From Gordonia tangerina (lineage in GTDB: Bacteria; Actinomycetota; Actinomycetes; Mycobacteriales; Mycobacteriaceae), in assembly GCF_021556435.1 (NCBI RefSeq), contig NZ_JAKGCU010000008.1:62001-126000 (forward strand): a DNA stretch of 64,000 bases, given 5' to 3'. The notes beneath the pieces were generated by a model. That model was not told where the DNA came from, did not search any database, and was given only the letters and a program-made list of their open reading frames with translations. Shown here piece by piece: positions 9,557 to 17,704 of this stretch. Position 1 is the stretch's first letter. Each line of letters opens with the position of its first letter. Position numbers and translations under genes: made by a program.

Positions 9557-10198
9557 TCACAACGCGGCGTGGGTGGCGGCCGCACCTTCGGGGCCCACCA
9601 GCGTGCACAGCCGGCGATCGCTGCCGAGTTGCATCAACATCGCCGCGCCGGCCGGCCGTAGATCAATGGCCGAGCCCTGCCCGATCGGCCAGCCCAGGAA
9701 GCGACAGACGAAGGATCGGGAGAAATGGCCGTGGGAGACGACGACAACGTCGCCGTCGGTGAGACGCTGCTCGACGAGGTCCACGGCCCCGTCGACCCGG
9801 CGGGTCATGTCCTGCACCGATTCACCGCGCGGCCCACCGGCGGTCCAGATCGTCCACTCCGGATCGCCGTCGGCGTGGATCTGCGCGCGAGTCAGTCCTT
9901 CGTAGTCGCCGTAGTCCCACTCGGCGAACCGGTCGTCGACCTCGTCGACGGTGAGACCGGCCAGTTCGGCGGTCCGCCGTGCCCGGGTGCGCGGGGAGGC
10001 GAACACGTAAGGGTCGGTCAACCCGAGCCGGTCGGTGATCCCGGCCAGCGCGCGGGCGTCTTGTTCGCCACGCGCGGTCAGGTCGATGTCGGTGCGACCG
10101 GTATGGCGGTCGGTCAGCGACCATTCGGTCTGTCCGTGCCGGATGAGCAGGACGCGGCGGTTGATCTGCGACGATGCGCTGGTGCTGTGGTCGGTCAC
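9557..10198 (-). CDS. histidine phosphatase (phosphoglycerate-mutase superfamily)
   Basis: The 213-residue protein begins its catalytic domain with LLIRHGQTEW (phosphorylated His, residues ~20-29). It also has the second Arg/Glu part FAEWDYGDYEGLT near residue 90 and the second catalytic His in VVVVSHGHFSRS near residue 155. It resembles acid phosphatases of the RHG superfamily; the substrate is unknown. The GTG at 10198 overlaps the stop of the upstream amidinotransferase-aminotransferase gene (GTGA), so the two are translationally coupled. A longer upstream extension is rejected because of that overlap. Confidence 0.85.
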   Translation of the reverse strand: MTDHSTSASSQINRRVLLIRHGQTEWSLTDRHTGRTDIDLTARGEQDARALAGITDRLGLTDPYVFASPRTRARRTAELAGLTVDEVDDRFAEWDYGDYEGLTRAQIHADGDPEWTIWTAGGPRGESVQDMTRRVDGAVDLVEQRLTDGDVVVVSHGHFSRSFVCRFLGWPIGQGSAIDLRPAGAAMLMQLGSDRRLCTLVGPEGAAATHAAL

Positions 10199-12243
10199 GA
10201 GGACGAGCGTACGGCCTCCGCCAACTGATCCACCGCCCAATCGATTTCCTCGCGGGTGATCACCAGCGGCGGAGCGAGTCGTAGCGTCGACCCGTGGGTG
10301 TCCTTGGCCAGCACGCCACGCTCGGCCAGTCGCAGACAGACGTCCTTCCCGCTGCCGAGGGAGGGCTCGACATCGATGCCGGCCCACAACCCCAGTCCGC
10401 GCACCGCGACCACACCGCTGCCGACGAGTTCGCCCAGTCGGGCGTGCAGGTGTGCGCCCAGTTCGGCCGCCCGGTGTTGCCAGGTCCCGTCGGCGAGCAT
10501 GTCGACCACGGTATGGCCCACCGCTGCCGCCAGCGGGTTACCGCCAAAGGTCGATCCGTGCTCGCCAGGGTGCAGCACACCCAGGACGCCGGCGTCGGCG
10601 ATGACCGCCGACACCGGCAGGATGCCGCCGCCGAGCGCCTTGCCCAGGGTGTAGACGTCGGGTTCGACATTCCAGTGCGCGCAGGCGAAGGTGGTGCCGG
10701 TGCGGCCGAGTCCGGACTGGATCTCGTCGGCGATCATCAGCACATTCTGACTGGTGCACAGGTCTCGCACACGCGGTAGATAATCCTCTGGCGGCACGAT
10801 GATGCCGGCCTCGCCTTGGATCGGTTCGAGGAGCACCGCCACCGTGTTCTGATCGATGGCGGCCGCGACCGCGTCCGCGTCACCGTAGGGGACCTGTACG
10901 AAACCTGGTGTGAAGGGACCGAATCCGGTGCGTGCCTCGGGATCGTCGCTGAAGCTGACGATGCTGATGGTTCGGCCGTGGAAGTTGCCGCCGGCAACGA
11001 TGACCGTGGCGGCACCGTCGGCGACGCCCTTGACGTCGTATCCCCACTTTCTGGCGACCTTGATCGCGGACTCCACGGCCTCGGCGCCGGTGTTCATCGG
11101 CAACACCATGTCCTTGCCGCACAGGGTCGCCAGCGCCGCGCAGAACGGCTCGAGTCCCGCAGAGCGGAAAGCGCGGCTGGTGAGGGTGACCCGCCCGATC
11201 TGATCGAGAGCGGCCGCGACGATCCGCGGATGGCGATGCCCGAAGTTCACCGCAGAGTAGGCGCCGAGACAATCGAGGTAGCGGCGTCCGTCGACGTCGG
11301 TGATCCAGGCGCCCTCGGCGGATGCGGCGGTCACCGGCAATGGCGAATAGTTGTGCGCCACATGTGGTTCACTCGCGGATGCCACGTTCACCTCCCTGTC
11401 GGAGCCCCTCAATTCTAGGGTGCAGCACTTGACTCCGCCGCCACCTTTGAGCAGTTCGGACATGTCGACGAGCACCGGTTCGAAACCGGTCGTTCGCAGT
11501 GCGTGTGCGAGTGCCGGTGCCGCATCGGTCATCACGACTCGGCGACCATCGGAGACGAAGTTCAGACCCAGTGCGAACGCGTCGGCGTCGGCGGCGATGA
11601 TCGCGGTGGGGAACAGTGCGGCGAGCACCGCTTGCGAGGTAGGCGAGAAGGCGGGCGGGTAATAGGCGATCAGATCGTCATCGAGCACACCGAGTGCGGT
11701 GTCGAGGTGATAGAAGCGTGGGTCGACGAGTTCGAGTGTGATGACCGGTATCCCGGTCAGCGTGGCCACCTCGGCGTGGGTGGCGGGGTCGGTGCGGAAT
11801 CCGGTGCCCGCAAGGATGCGGTCGCCGACCACAAGGAAGTCGCCCTCGCCTTCCTGGACGCCGGTGGTGCGGTGTACGGGTCCGAGGTCGTTGGCGGCGA
11901 ACCAGTCGGCATAGTAATCACCTTCTGCCGCCCGCTCGTCGAACGCGAAGCGCGCGGCGATCGTCGCACCCGCGACGCTGAGACCGCCGTTGGCCGCGTA
12001 GACCATGTCGGGCAGGCCTGGTTGGGGATCGACCCCGAGCACGGTGTGCCCGAGTGACTCGTAGACCTCGCGAAGGTGGCGCCACTGCGAGATTGCGCGG
12101 TCGGTGTCCACCGGCACCGTGGGGTCCATCCAGGGGTTGATCGCGTAGTCGACGGTGAAATGGATCGGCGGGGTCATCGCATAGGTGCGCACCCGGGGAA
12201 ACCGGGTGGGCGCGGACACGGCGGCAGGGCTCGTGATCGTCAT
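10195..12243 (-). CDS. fusion of an arginine dihydrolase/DDAH-like amidinotransferase and ornithine aminotransferase
   Basis: The 682-residue protein has two enzymes in one chain. Residues ~15-285 are an amidinotransferase/dimethylargininase-fold domain with INPWM (Asn36), PDMVYAAN (Asn85), FYHLD (catalytic His179) and VKCC (candidate nucleophile Cys273/274). Residues ~290-682 are a complete fold-type I ornithine aminotransferase with PLP lysine 535 in TLGKALGGG and the DEIQ motif near residue 508. Together they could convert arginine to ornithine (or citrulline) and then to glutamate semialdehyde. In M. tuberculosis the corresponding genes (Rv2323c, Rv2322c/Rv2321c) are separate. The gene is divergent from an AsnC-type regulator, as in M. 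tuberculosis (Rv2324). The N-domain reaction is inferred. Confidence 0.85.
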   Translation of the reverse strand: MTITSPAAVSAPTRFPRVRTYAMTPPIHFTVDYAINPWMDPTVPVDTDRAISQWRHLREVYESLGHTVLGVDPQPGLPDMVYAANGGLSVAGATIAARFAFDERAAEGDYYADWFAANDLGPVHRTTGVQEGEGDFLVVGDRILAGTGFRTDPATHAEVATLTGIPVITLELVDPRFYHLDTALGVLDDDLIAYYPPAFSPTSQAVLAALFPTAIIAADADAFALGLNFVSDGRRVVMTDAAPALAHALRTTGFEPVLVDMSELLKGGGGVKCCTLELRGSDREVNVASASEPHVAHNYSPLPVTAASAEGAWITDVDGRRYLDCLGAYSAVNFGHRHPRIVAAALDQIGRVTLTSRAFRSAGLEPFCAALATLCGKDMVLPMNTGAEAVESAIKVARKWGYDVKGVADGAATVIVAGGNFHGRTISIVSFSDDPEARTGFGPFTPGFVQVPYGDADAVAAAIDQNTVAVLLEPIQGEAGIIVPPEDYLPRVRDLCTSQNVLMIADEIQSGLGRTGTTFACAHWNVEPDVYTLGKALGGGILPVSAVIADAGVLGVLHPGEHGSTFGGNPLAAAVGHTVVDMLADGTWQHRAAELGAHLHARLGELVGSGVVAVRGLGLWAGIDVEPSLGSGKDVCLRLAERGVLAKDTHGSTLRLAPPLVITREEIDWAVDQLAEAVRSSS

Positions 12244-12264
12244 GAATCGACGCTAGCCTGGGTA

Positions 12265-12320
12265 GATGATGCAAACAATCGTCGAAACTTGCTGCTTTAT
12301 GCAATAGAGTGTGCATCATC
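12265..12320. promoter_or_regulatory. candidate AsnC/Lrp operator in the divergent promoter region
   Basis: Between the divergent arginine-catabolic gene and the AsnC gene there is a 9-base inverted repeat (GATGATGCA at 12265-12273, TGCATCATC at 12312-12320). ATGCAA is also repeated at 12269-12274 and 12299-12304, 30 bases or about three helical turns apart. This spacing suits a multimeric Lrp/AsnC regulator. Binding is inferred. Confidence 0.5.
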
Positions 12321-12337
12321 TGTCGTGAAACGGAGAT

Positions 12338-12787
12338 GTGTTGCGTGAACTGGATGAGTTGGATGAGAAGGTGCTCGCCTGCCTGACCCGCGACGCCCGG
12401 GCCACCTACGCCCAGATCGGTGACGTGGTGGGACTGTCGGCGCCGGCGGTGAAGCGACGGGTGGATCGTCTCGTCGAGGATGGGGTGGTCAAGGGATTCA
12501 CCGCAGTGATCGATCCATATGCGATGCAGTGGACCACCGAGGCGTATGTGCAGGTCTCGTGTCGCGGCAACATCTCGCCGCAGGCGCTCAAGGATGCGTG
12601 GGAGCCGATTCCCGAGGTGGTCAGCGCCGCCACCATCACCGGTCAGGCAGACGCGATCCTGCGGGTGCGCGCCCGAGACGTCCGTCATCTCGAGCAGGCG
12701 CTCGAGCGGATCCGTAGTGCCGGTCCCGTGGATCATTCCGAGTCGATCATCGTGCTGAGTCAGCTGATCGACCGAGGTCATCCGTGA
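12338..12787 (+). CDS. Lrp/AsnC-family transcriptional regulator
   Basis: The 149-residue protein has an N-terminal winged helix-turn-helix (AQIGDVVGLSAPAVKRRVDR, about residues 27-46) and a C-terminal RAM/ligand-binding domain (about 65-145). Length and architecture are those of Lrp/AsnC proteins, which bind amino acids and form octamers. Its divergent placement suggests it controls the arginine/ornithine gene at 10195-12243 and itself. The GTG at 12338 follows CGGAG closely; a TTG three bases later is possible. Confidence 0.9.
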   Translation: MLRELDELDEKVLACLTRDARATYAQIGDVVGLSAPAVKRRVDRLVEDGVVKGFTAVIDPYAMQWTTEAYVQVSCRGNISPQALKDAWEPIPEVVSAATITGQADAILRVRARDVRHLEQALERIRSAGPVDHSESIIVLSQLIDRGHP

Positions 12788-12793
12788 CTGCGA

Positions 12794-12822
12794 TTGGTCG
12801 TCATCTGGCGTCGTGCTAGCCT
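12794..12822 (+). promoter_or_regulatory. housekeeping-type promoter of the aroF leader
   Basis: TTGGTC at 12794-12799 and TAGCCT at 12817-12822 are separated by 17 bases, a good match to an actinobacterial vegetative promoter. The predicted transcript would begin only a few bases before the leader peptide ATG at 12833, making the leader nearly leaderless. Confidence 0.6.
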
Positions 12823-12832
12823 GGTCGCCGTG

Positions 12833-12898
12833 ATGAACACCGCACGCGTCTATTGGCGCTTTATCGAGGCTCCGGGTGGGGCCGCGATGAAGCGCTGA
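12833..12898 (+). CDS. aromatic-amino-acid-rich leader peptide upstream of aroF
   Basis: This is a 21-codon ORF whose centre reads RVYWRFIEAP, placing Tyr, Trp and Phe codons (12851-12862) within four codons. It lies 136 bases upstream of a DAHP synthase gene, the first enzyme of aromatic amino acid synthesis. It is followed by alternative hairpins and a T-run terminator, the layout of ribosome-mediated attenuation. An attenuator leader for an aroF-type gene has been described in Corynebacterium. The peptide was identified by reading the sequence; the regulation is inferred. Confidence 0.8.
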   Translation: MNTARVYWRFIEAPGGAAMKR

Positions 12899-12955
12899 AT
12901 CGCCGCGCGCGTAACACCCGGAGCCCCGAGCAGCGACCGTCAGGTTGCTGCTTTT
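12868..12955 (+). promoter_or_regulatory. transcription attenuator of aroF (alternative stem and T-run terminator)
   Basis: A perfect 11-base inverted repeat pairs the end of the leader ORF (12868-12878) with 12915-12925. Just downstream, 12929-12938 pairs with 12943-12952 (10 base pairs, one G-U, four-base loop) and ends in TTTT, an intrinsic terminator that is rare in this genome type. A ribosome stalled at the Tyr-Trp-Arg-Phe codons would change which stems form upstream of the terminator. The exact antiterminator pairing was not resolved. Confidence 0.7.
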
Positions 12956-13034
12956 GTCATTTCCAGGCCTCCGGTGACGCACGAACAACCAGGGGCCACC
13001 CGATACGACCGGGCCTGACCCCGAAAGGCATGAC

Positions 13035-14108
13035 GTGACCACCATCTCGGACTTGACCGCCGCCGAATCCACCTCGGACCGCCGGATCAAGTCGTTCCGC
13101 TCCATCCCGTCTCCGGACGCCATCCGCACCGAGTTGCCGCTGACGTCGCGTCGTGCGCTGACCGTGCAGCGTGACCGCGAGGAGGTCGCCGACATCCTCG
13201 CCGGCCGCGACGACCGCCTGCTGGTGGTGGTTGGTCCCTGCTCCGTACACGACCCGATCGCGGCCATCGACTACGCACGGCGACTGGCGCCGTTGGCCGC
13301 CGACCACGCGGACCGACTGAAGATCGTCATGCGGGTCTACTTCGAGAAGCCGCGCACCACCGTCGGCTGGAAGGGCCTCATCAACGATCCCGGGATGGAC
13401 GGTTCGTTCGACGTCGAGCGTGGCCTGCGCACCGCGCGCTCGCTGCTGCTCGACATCATCGACCTCGGTCTGCCCGTCGGGTGTGAGTTCCTCGAGCCGA
13501 CCAGCCCGCAGTACATCGCCGACGCGGTGGCCTGGGGTGCGATCGGCGCCCGCACAACCGAGTCACAAGTGCACCGGCAGCTGGCCTCGGGCCTGTCGAT
13601 GCCGATCGGCTTCAAGAACGGCACCGACGGCAACGTGCAGGTGGCCATCGACGGTGTCAAGGCGGCAGCCGCCCAGCACGTCTTCTTCGGTGTCGACGAC
13701 TTCGGACACGGTGCGGTCGTCGAGACGGCGGGCAACGACGAGTGCCATGTGATCTTGCGTGGTGGCACGACCGGACCCAATCACGATCCCGAGTCGGTCG
13801 CGTCTGCGGTCGCCGCGCTGGCGAAGGCCGGTCTGCCCGAACGGATCATGATCGACTGCTCGCATGCGAACTCGGGCAAGGACCACATCCGCCAGGCCGA
13901 GGTCGCCGAGGAGATCGCCACCGCCATCCGTGCGACCCGGACGTCGGGCGCACCGGTGACGATCAGCGGTGTGATGTTGGAGAGCTTCCTCGAGCCTGGC
14001 GCGCAATCCCCGGACGACGACCAGTTGACCTATGGGCAGTCGGTGACCGACAAGTGCATGGGCTGGGAGGCCAGCGCCGCCGTGCTGGCGACGCTGGCCC
14101 GTAGCTGA
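13035..14108 (+). CDS. aroF: 3-deoxy-7-phosphoheptulonate (DAHP) synthase, type I
   Basis: The 357-residue enzyme condenses phosphoenolpyruvate and erythrose-4-phosphate to DAHP, the entry step of the shikimate pathway. It is a type I-alpha (E. coli AroF/G/H-like) enzyme: VVGPCSVHD near residue 66, RVYFEKPRTTVGWKG near 100, FKNGTDG near 193 and IDCSHANSGK near 275 are active-site blocks. M. tuberculosis relies on a type II enzyme, so this is a different class. The GTG at 13035 follows GAAAGG. A leader peptide with Tyr/Trp/Phe codons and an attenuator precede it. End-product sensitivity (Tyr, Phe or Trp) cannot be read directly. Confidence 0.95.
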   Translation: MTTISDLTAAESTSDRRIKSFRSIPSPDAIRTELPLTSRRALTVQRDREEVADILAGRDDRLLVVVGPCSVHDPIAAIDYARRLAPLAADHADRLKIVMRVYFEKPRTTVGWKGLINDPGMDGSFDVERGLRTARSLLLDIIDLGLPVGCEFLEPTSPQYIADAVAWGAIGARTTESQVHRQLASGLSMPIGFKNGTDGNVQVAIDGVKAAAAQHVFFGVDDFGHGAVVETAGNDECHVILRGGTTGPNHDPESVASAVAALAKAGLPERIMIDCSHANSGKDHIRQAEVAEEIATAIRATRTSGAPVTISGVMLESFLEPGAQSPDDDQLTYGQSVTDKCMGWEASAAVLATLARS

Positions 14109-14128
14109 GCGACCTCGGCAGGTGAGTG

Positions 14129-14150
14129 CCCCGACTCATGGTGGTCGGGG
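14129..14150 (+). terminator. hairpin after aroF
   Basis: CCCCGAC at 14129-14135 pairs perfectly with GTCGGGG at 14144-14150 across an eight-base loop, 20 bases after the aroF stop. There is no T-run. It also separates aroF from the convergent remnant and phoD. Confidence 0.55.
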
Positions 14151-14164
14151 GAGTCACAGGGTGA

Positions 14165-14440
14165 TCGCAGCCGTCAGCTCGCCCGCGTCCTGTCGGCGCG
14201 AGTTGGCTGAGCAGCCCGAACAGCAGACCCGAGTTGCCACACCTCGCGGGTCTCGGTCACCTGGTAGGCGGTCTGCACATCGGCCGGCGCGGTGATCTCG
14301 ACCTTGTTGGTGACGCCGGCGTCTCGCGCCACGGTCAGCATGCGGTCGAGCTGCACCGCCTGATCGGCGGCGGCCCTTGCGATAGCGGGCGATCCAGAGC
14401 GCCAGCCCGCGGGTGTCGGCAGGCAGGACGCCGGGCCGTC
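14165..14440 (-). pseudogene. remnant of a PepSY-associated membrane protein
   Basis: On the minus strand one frame reads QLDRMLTVARDAGVTNKVEI followed by a TAYQVTETRE segment, resembling the extracytoplasmic PepSY part of PepSY-TM (PiuB-like) proteins. A different frame immediately afterwards reads NSGLLFGLLSQLAP, like the HMGxLFGLxNQ membrane segment that normally follows in that family. The pieces are out of frame and the N-terminal half and last helices are missing. The fragment abuts the phoD stop. Family assignment is from recollection of the motif pattern. Confidence 0.45.
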
Positions 14441-16055
14441 AGACGATGTCGACCTCGGGGCGTCCCGTCTCGATGGTGACCACTGCCCGGGTGTGCAGAC
14501 GCTCGGCCGGGCTGCCGATCGAGTCGGCCACCCGGAATTCGGCGTCCCAACGGTCACGCTGCAGCCGGTTGAGGACATAGCCACGCTGGGCGTTGCCGAA
14601 GCGCACGTGGGGTGATGCGGCCTTCAAGGCGCGGTCGGAATCGTCGCTATCGCGGCCATCGGCCCCCGATGCGATCGATGTGCCGGCCAACTCGACACCG
14701 ATGGTGGGGGATTCGTCGCGATAGCTGGTGCGGAGGTCGGTCACCACGTTGCGGTGGATGTCGCCGACGACGGACACCAGATCGGTCACGCCGCGCTCTC
14801 TTGCACCGTCGAGTATACGGGCCCGGCATGCCTCATATCCGCTCCAACCGTCCATGCTGACCGCGCGCCGACCGTCGAGGGTGCGGGCGAGGTCGGCGAT
14901 CGGTGTCTGATGGGCAAGCACGTTCCAACGGGCCTCGCTGCGCGCGAATCCGTCGAGCAGCCAGCGTTCCTGGATGGGACCCAGGATGGAACGACGCGGG
15001 TCGGCAGTGGCGGCGTCCTGCGGGGCGTCGACGTCGCCGTTGACCTGGTCACTGCGGTGGCTGCGGGTGTCGAGCACACTGAACTCGGCGAGGGTTCCGA
15101 AGCGCAGGCGACGGTGGGCGCGGATGTCGGCGCCGTACGGACGGTGGGCCAGGCGGACCGGTGTGTGTTCCCACCATGCTCGCAGGCCGTGGGCGCGGCG
15201 GACGAGGAAGTCGGGGACAGTCATGCCGTCTTCGGGTATGTCCGCCGCCCAGTTGTTGTCGACCTCGTGGTCGTCGAAAGTGGTGACGAATGGGCTGGTC
15301 CGATGGATCTGCTGGAGGTGCGGGTCGAGTTTGTAGAGGGCGTATCGATCGCGGTAGTCGTCGAGATCGAGACATTCACGTGCCGCGGATTCGGGCATGG
15401 CCGTGGTGTGACGACGACCGCCGCCGCGATTAATGGGTTTCTCGTAGATGTAGTCGCCGAGGTGGAACACCACGTCGGGGGCGTGTGTGGCCATGTCGGC
15501 GTAGGCGACGTAGTAGCCGTCGGCCCACGACTGGCAGGAGGCGAGCGCGAAGGTCATCGGTGCGTCCGTACCGGCGGCGTGTGCGGTGACGGTTCGACCG
15601 ACCGCAGATCGCTCGCCGAGAGCGGCGAATCGATAGAAGTACTCCCGACCCGGCTCCAGCCCCCGGACGTCGACGTGCACGGCGTGGCCGTTCTCCGCGG
15701 TGGCCGGAGCGTGTCCGTGGCGCACCGGTCGCGTCATCGCCTCGTCGGCGGCCACTTCCCAGGCCACCTCGATCGGACGGGCGCCCATCCCGCCGCCGCG
15801 GGCCAGTGGTCGCGGGGCGAGGCGTGTCCACAGCACGACGCCATCGGGCAGCGGATCGCCAGACGCCACCCCGAGGGCGAACAGGGGGCTGTCTGGTGCC
15901 GACGCACCAGTCGACGAGGCGGTGTCACCGAGGATGCCGGGCGTGAATGCGAGAGCGGCGACGGCCCCGCTCCAGCTCAGGAATCGACGGCGGGTCATGC
16001 CGATTCGGAGAGTGCGGTCTCCGCAGAGTTCGATGTCCGGCACGCCGCTGGGCAT
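14439..16055 (-). CDS. phoD: Tat-exported alkaline phosphatase/phosphodiesterase, PhoD family
   Basis: The 538-residue protein has a twin-arginine signal (TRRRFLSW then AVAALAFTPG, residues ~21-42), a PhoD N-terminal beta domain (~50-140) and the metallophosphatase core. Metal-binding motifs are HLGDYIYE near residue 198, FDDHEVDNNW near 257 and VGDIHRN near 420. PhoD enzymes hydrolyse phosphodiesters and monoesters outside the membrane using Fe/Ca. The ATG at 16055 has a GGGTGG upstream; the ATG at 15998 would put the RRR at residues 3-5, which is typical of Tat signals, and is a serious alternative. No phosphate-starvation box was identified. Confidence 0.88.
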   Translation of the reverse strand: MPSGVPDIELCGDRTLRIGMTRRRFLSWSGAVAALAFTPGILGDTASSTGASAPDSPLFALGVASGDPLPDGVVLWTRLAPRPLARGGGMGARPIEVAWEVAADEAMTRPVRHGHAPATAENGHAVHVDVRGLEPGREYFYRFAALGERSAVGRTVTAHAAGTDAPMTFALASCQSWADGYYVAYADMATHAPDVVFHLGDYIYEKPINRGGGRRHTTAMPESAARECLDLDDYRDRYALYKLDPHLQQIHRTSPFVTTFDDHEVDNNWAADIPEDGMTVPDFLVRRAHGLRAWWEHTPVRLAHRPYGADIRAHRRLRFGTLAEFSVLDTRSHRSDQVNGDVDAPQDAATADPRRSILGPIQERWLLDGFARSEARWNVLAHQTPIADLARTLDGRRAVSMDGWSGYEACRARILDGARERGVTDLVSVVGDIHRNVVTDLRTSYRDESPTIGVELAGTSIASGADGRDSDDSDRALKAASPHVRFGNAQRGYVLNRLQRDRWDAEFRVADSIGSPAERLHTRAVVTIETGRPEVDIV

Positions 16056-16158
16056 GGCGCCACCCGATCAGGCGCGGCTGGACGGGGTGCGACGGACACC
16101 TGGCCGGCGGGTGATGGATCGGTGAAGACGAGTTGGGGAAGGGTCGGCGGCCCGAGGC

Positions 16159-16830
16159 TCAGGCGGCCAGCACCAGCCAGACGGCGATGTAGTGGAGTGC
16201 CGCGGCGACGGCGGTGCAGGCGTGGAACACCTCGTGATGGCCGAATGTGGATGGCCACGGGTTGGGCCAGCGGGCCGCGTAGAGGATGCCGCCGACGGTG
16301 TAGAACACGCCACCGGCGGCGAGCAGGATGATCACCGCCCAACCGGCCTCGGTGACCAGGGCGGGTGCGACCACCACGATCACCCAGCCGAGCAGGACAT
16401 ACAGCGACACGCCGAGCCATCGGGGGGCTGCCGGCCACGCGAGTTTGAGCGCGACGCCGGCAACTGCGCCCAGCCACACAATGCCCAGGACCCACCAGCG
16501 CACATCTGCGGGCAGTGCCATCGCGCAGAACGGCGTGTAGGTGCCGGCGATGAACAGGAAGATCATCGAGTGGTCGGCGCGTTTCATTCGGACCCTCGCC
16601 CGTGGCGTGCGCCAGGGGATGCGGTGATAGCTCGCGCTGACCGCGAACACACCGAAGGTGGTGAGCGCGTAAATCGCACATGTCATGGCGGCGAAGGGGC
16701 CGCGCATGATCACGGCGCCGACGACCACGGCGAACCCGGCGCAGATGGCGGCCATAGCCGCGTACTGATGGATCACGCCCCGCATCCGCGGCGGGACGGG
16801 TGCCGAGGTCTCATGCGCCAGGAAGGTCAC
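16159..16830 (-). CDS. hemolysin III family (PAQR-like) membrane protein
   Basis: The 223-residue protein has seven predicted transmembrane helices and the conserved family histidine motifs SASYHRIPW near residue 67, RADHSMIFLFIAGTYTPF near 84 and the C-terminal FGHHEVFHACT near 197. These are potential zinc ligands as in PAQR/alkaline-ceramidase relatives. The haemolysin name is historical; the function in actinobacteria is unclear. Position next to the Z-prenyl synthase matches Rv1085c/Rv1086. The GTG at 16830 is 48 bases from the divergent start. Confidence 0.9.
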   Translation of the reverse strand: MTFLAHETSAPVPPRMRGVIHQYAAMAAICAGFAVVVGAVIMRGPFAAMTCAIYALTTFGVFAVSASYHRIPWRTPRARVRMKRADHSMIFLFIAGTYTPFCAMALPADVRWWVLGIVWLGAVAGVALKLAWPAAPRWLGVSLYVLLGWVIVVVAPALVTEAGWAVIILLAAGGVFYTVGGILYAARWPNPWPSTFGHHEVFHACTAVAAALHYIAVWLVLAA

Positions 16831-16877
16831 GGAACCTACGGTACCGTAACTTTTGGAGCGGATAAGATCAGGCAGCG

Positions 16878-17660
16878 ATGAAACTTCTTCCCGATCGGCT
16901 CCGACGTCCCATGCTCAGCGTGTACGAGCGTCGGCTCATCCAGCTGATGGACACCTCCCGGTTGCCCCGTCATGTCGCGATCATCTGCGACGGAAATCGG
17001 CGGTGGGCGCGCGAGGCCGGATTCGAGGACGTCAGCCACGGTCACCGGGTCGGTGCGCAGCGCATCGCCGAAATGCTGTCCTGGTGTGCTGGGCTCGACA
17101 TCTCCACGGTCACCATCTACCTGTTGTCCACAGAGAATCTGCAGCGGACGTCGGACGAACTCGACGCGTTGATGGAAATCGTGCCCGACATCGTCGACGA
17201 GATTTCCGGACCGGACGGCAACTGGTGTGTGCGGATCGTCGGCAATCTGGCGGGGCTGCCCGAGCCGGTCGCCGAGCGGCTGCGTCGGGCGTCGGAGCGC
17301 ACTGTCGATCGAGTTGGTATGAACGTCAACGTCGCAGTCGGCTATGGCGGCCGCCAGGAGATCGTCGACGCCGTGCAGTCGTTGCTGGCCGACCGTCTCG
17401 CTGCGGGCGCGACCGGGGAACAGATGATCGATGCGGTGACGGTCGATGCGATCGACGAGCACCTCTACACCAAGGGGCAACCGGATCCCGACCTGGTGAT
17501 TCGCACTTCGGGTGAACAGCGACTATCCGGATTCCTGCTGTGGCAGAGCGCCTATTCGGAGATCTGGTTCACCGACGCGTACTGGCCCGAGTTCCGTCGG
17601 GTCGACTTTCTTCGGGCACTGCGTGACTATGCGGCACGGAGTCGTCGTTTCGGCAAGTGA
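16878..17660 (+). CDS. uppS: short-chain Z-isoprenyl diphosphate synthase (Rv1086-like)
   Basis: The 260-residue cis-prenyltransferase has the catalytic IICDGNRRWAREAG block near residue 35 (Asp for Mg and diphosphate), STENLQR near 89, and the C-terminal DLVIRTSGEQRLSGFLLWQ and SEIWFTDAYWPEF blocks. By position it is the counterpart of Rv1086, which makes Z,E-farnesyl diphosphate as primer for decaprenyl phosphate synthesis; a second, long-chain enzyme would lie elsewhere. The ATG at 16878 is used. Product chain length is inferred from synteny. Confidence 0.85.
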   Translation: MKLLPDRLRRPMLSVYERRLIQLMDTSRLPRHVAIICDGNRRWAREAGFEDVSHGHRVGAQRIAEMLSWCAGLDISTVTIYLLSTENLQRTSDELDALMEIVPDIVDEISGPDGNWCVRIVGNLAGLPEPVAERLRRASERTVDRVGMNVNVAVGYGGRQEIVDAVQSLLADRLAAGATGEQMIDAVTVDAIDEHLYTKGQPDPDLVIRTSGEQRLSGFLLWQSAYSEIWFTDAYWPEFRRVDFLRALRDYAARSRRFGK

Positions 17661-17704
17661 CCCGCGGATTCGGTCCGATAGGTGACCGCGATTCGGCCGA
17701 GGCG

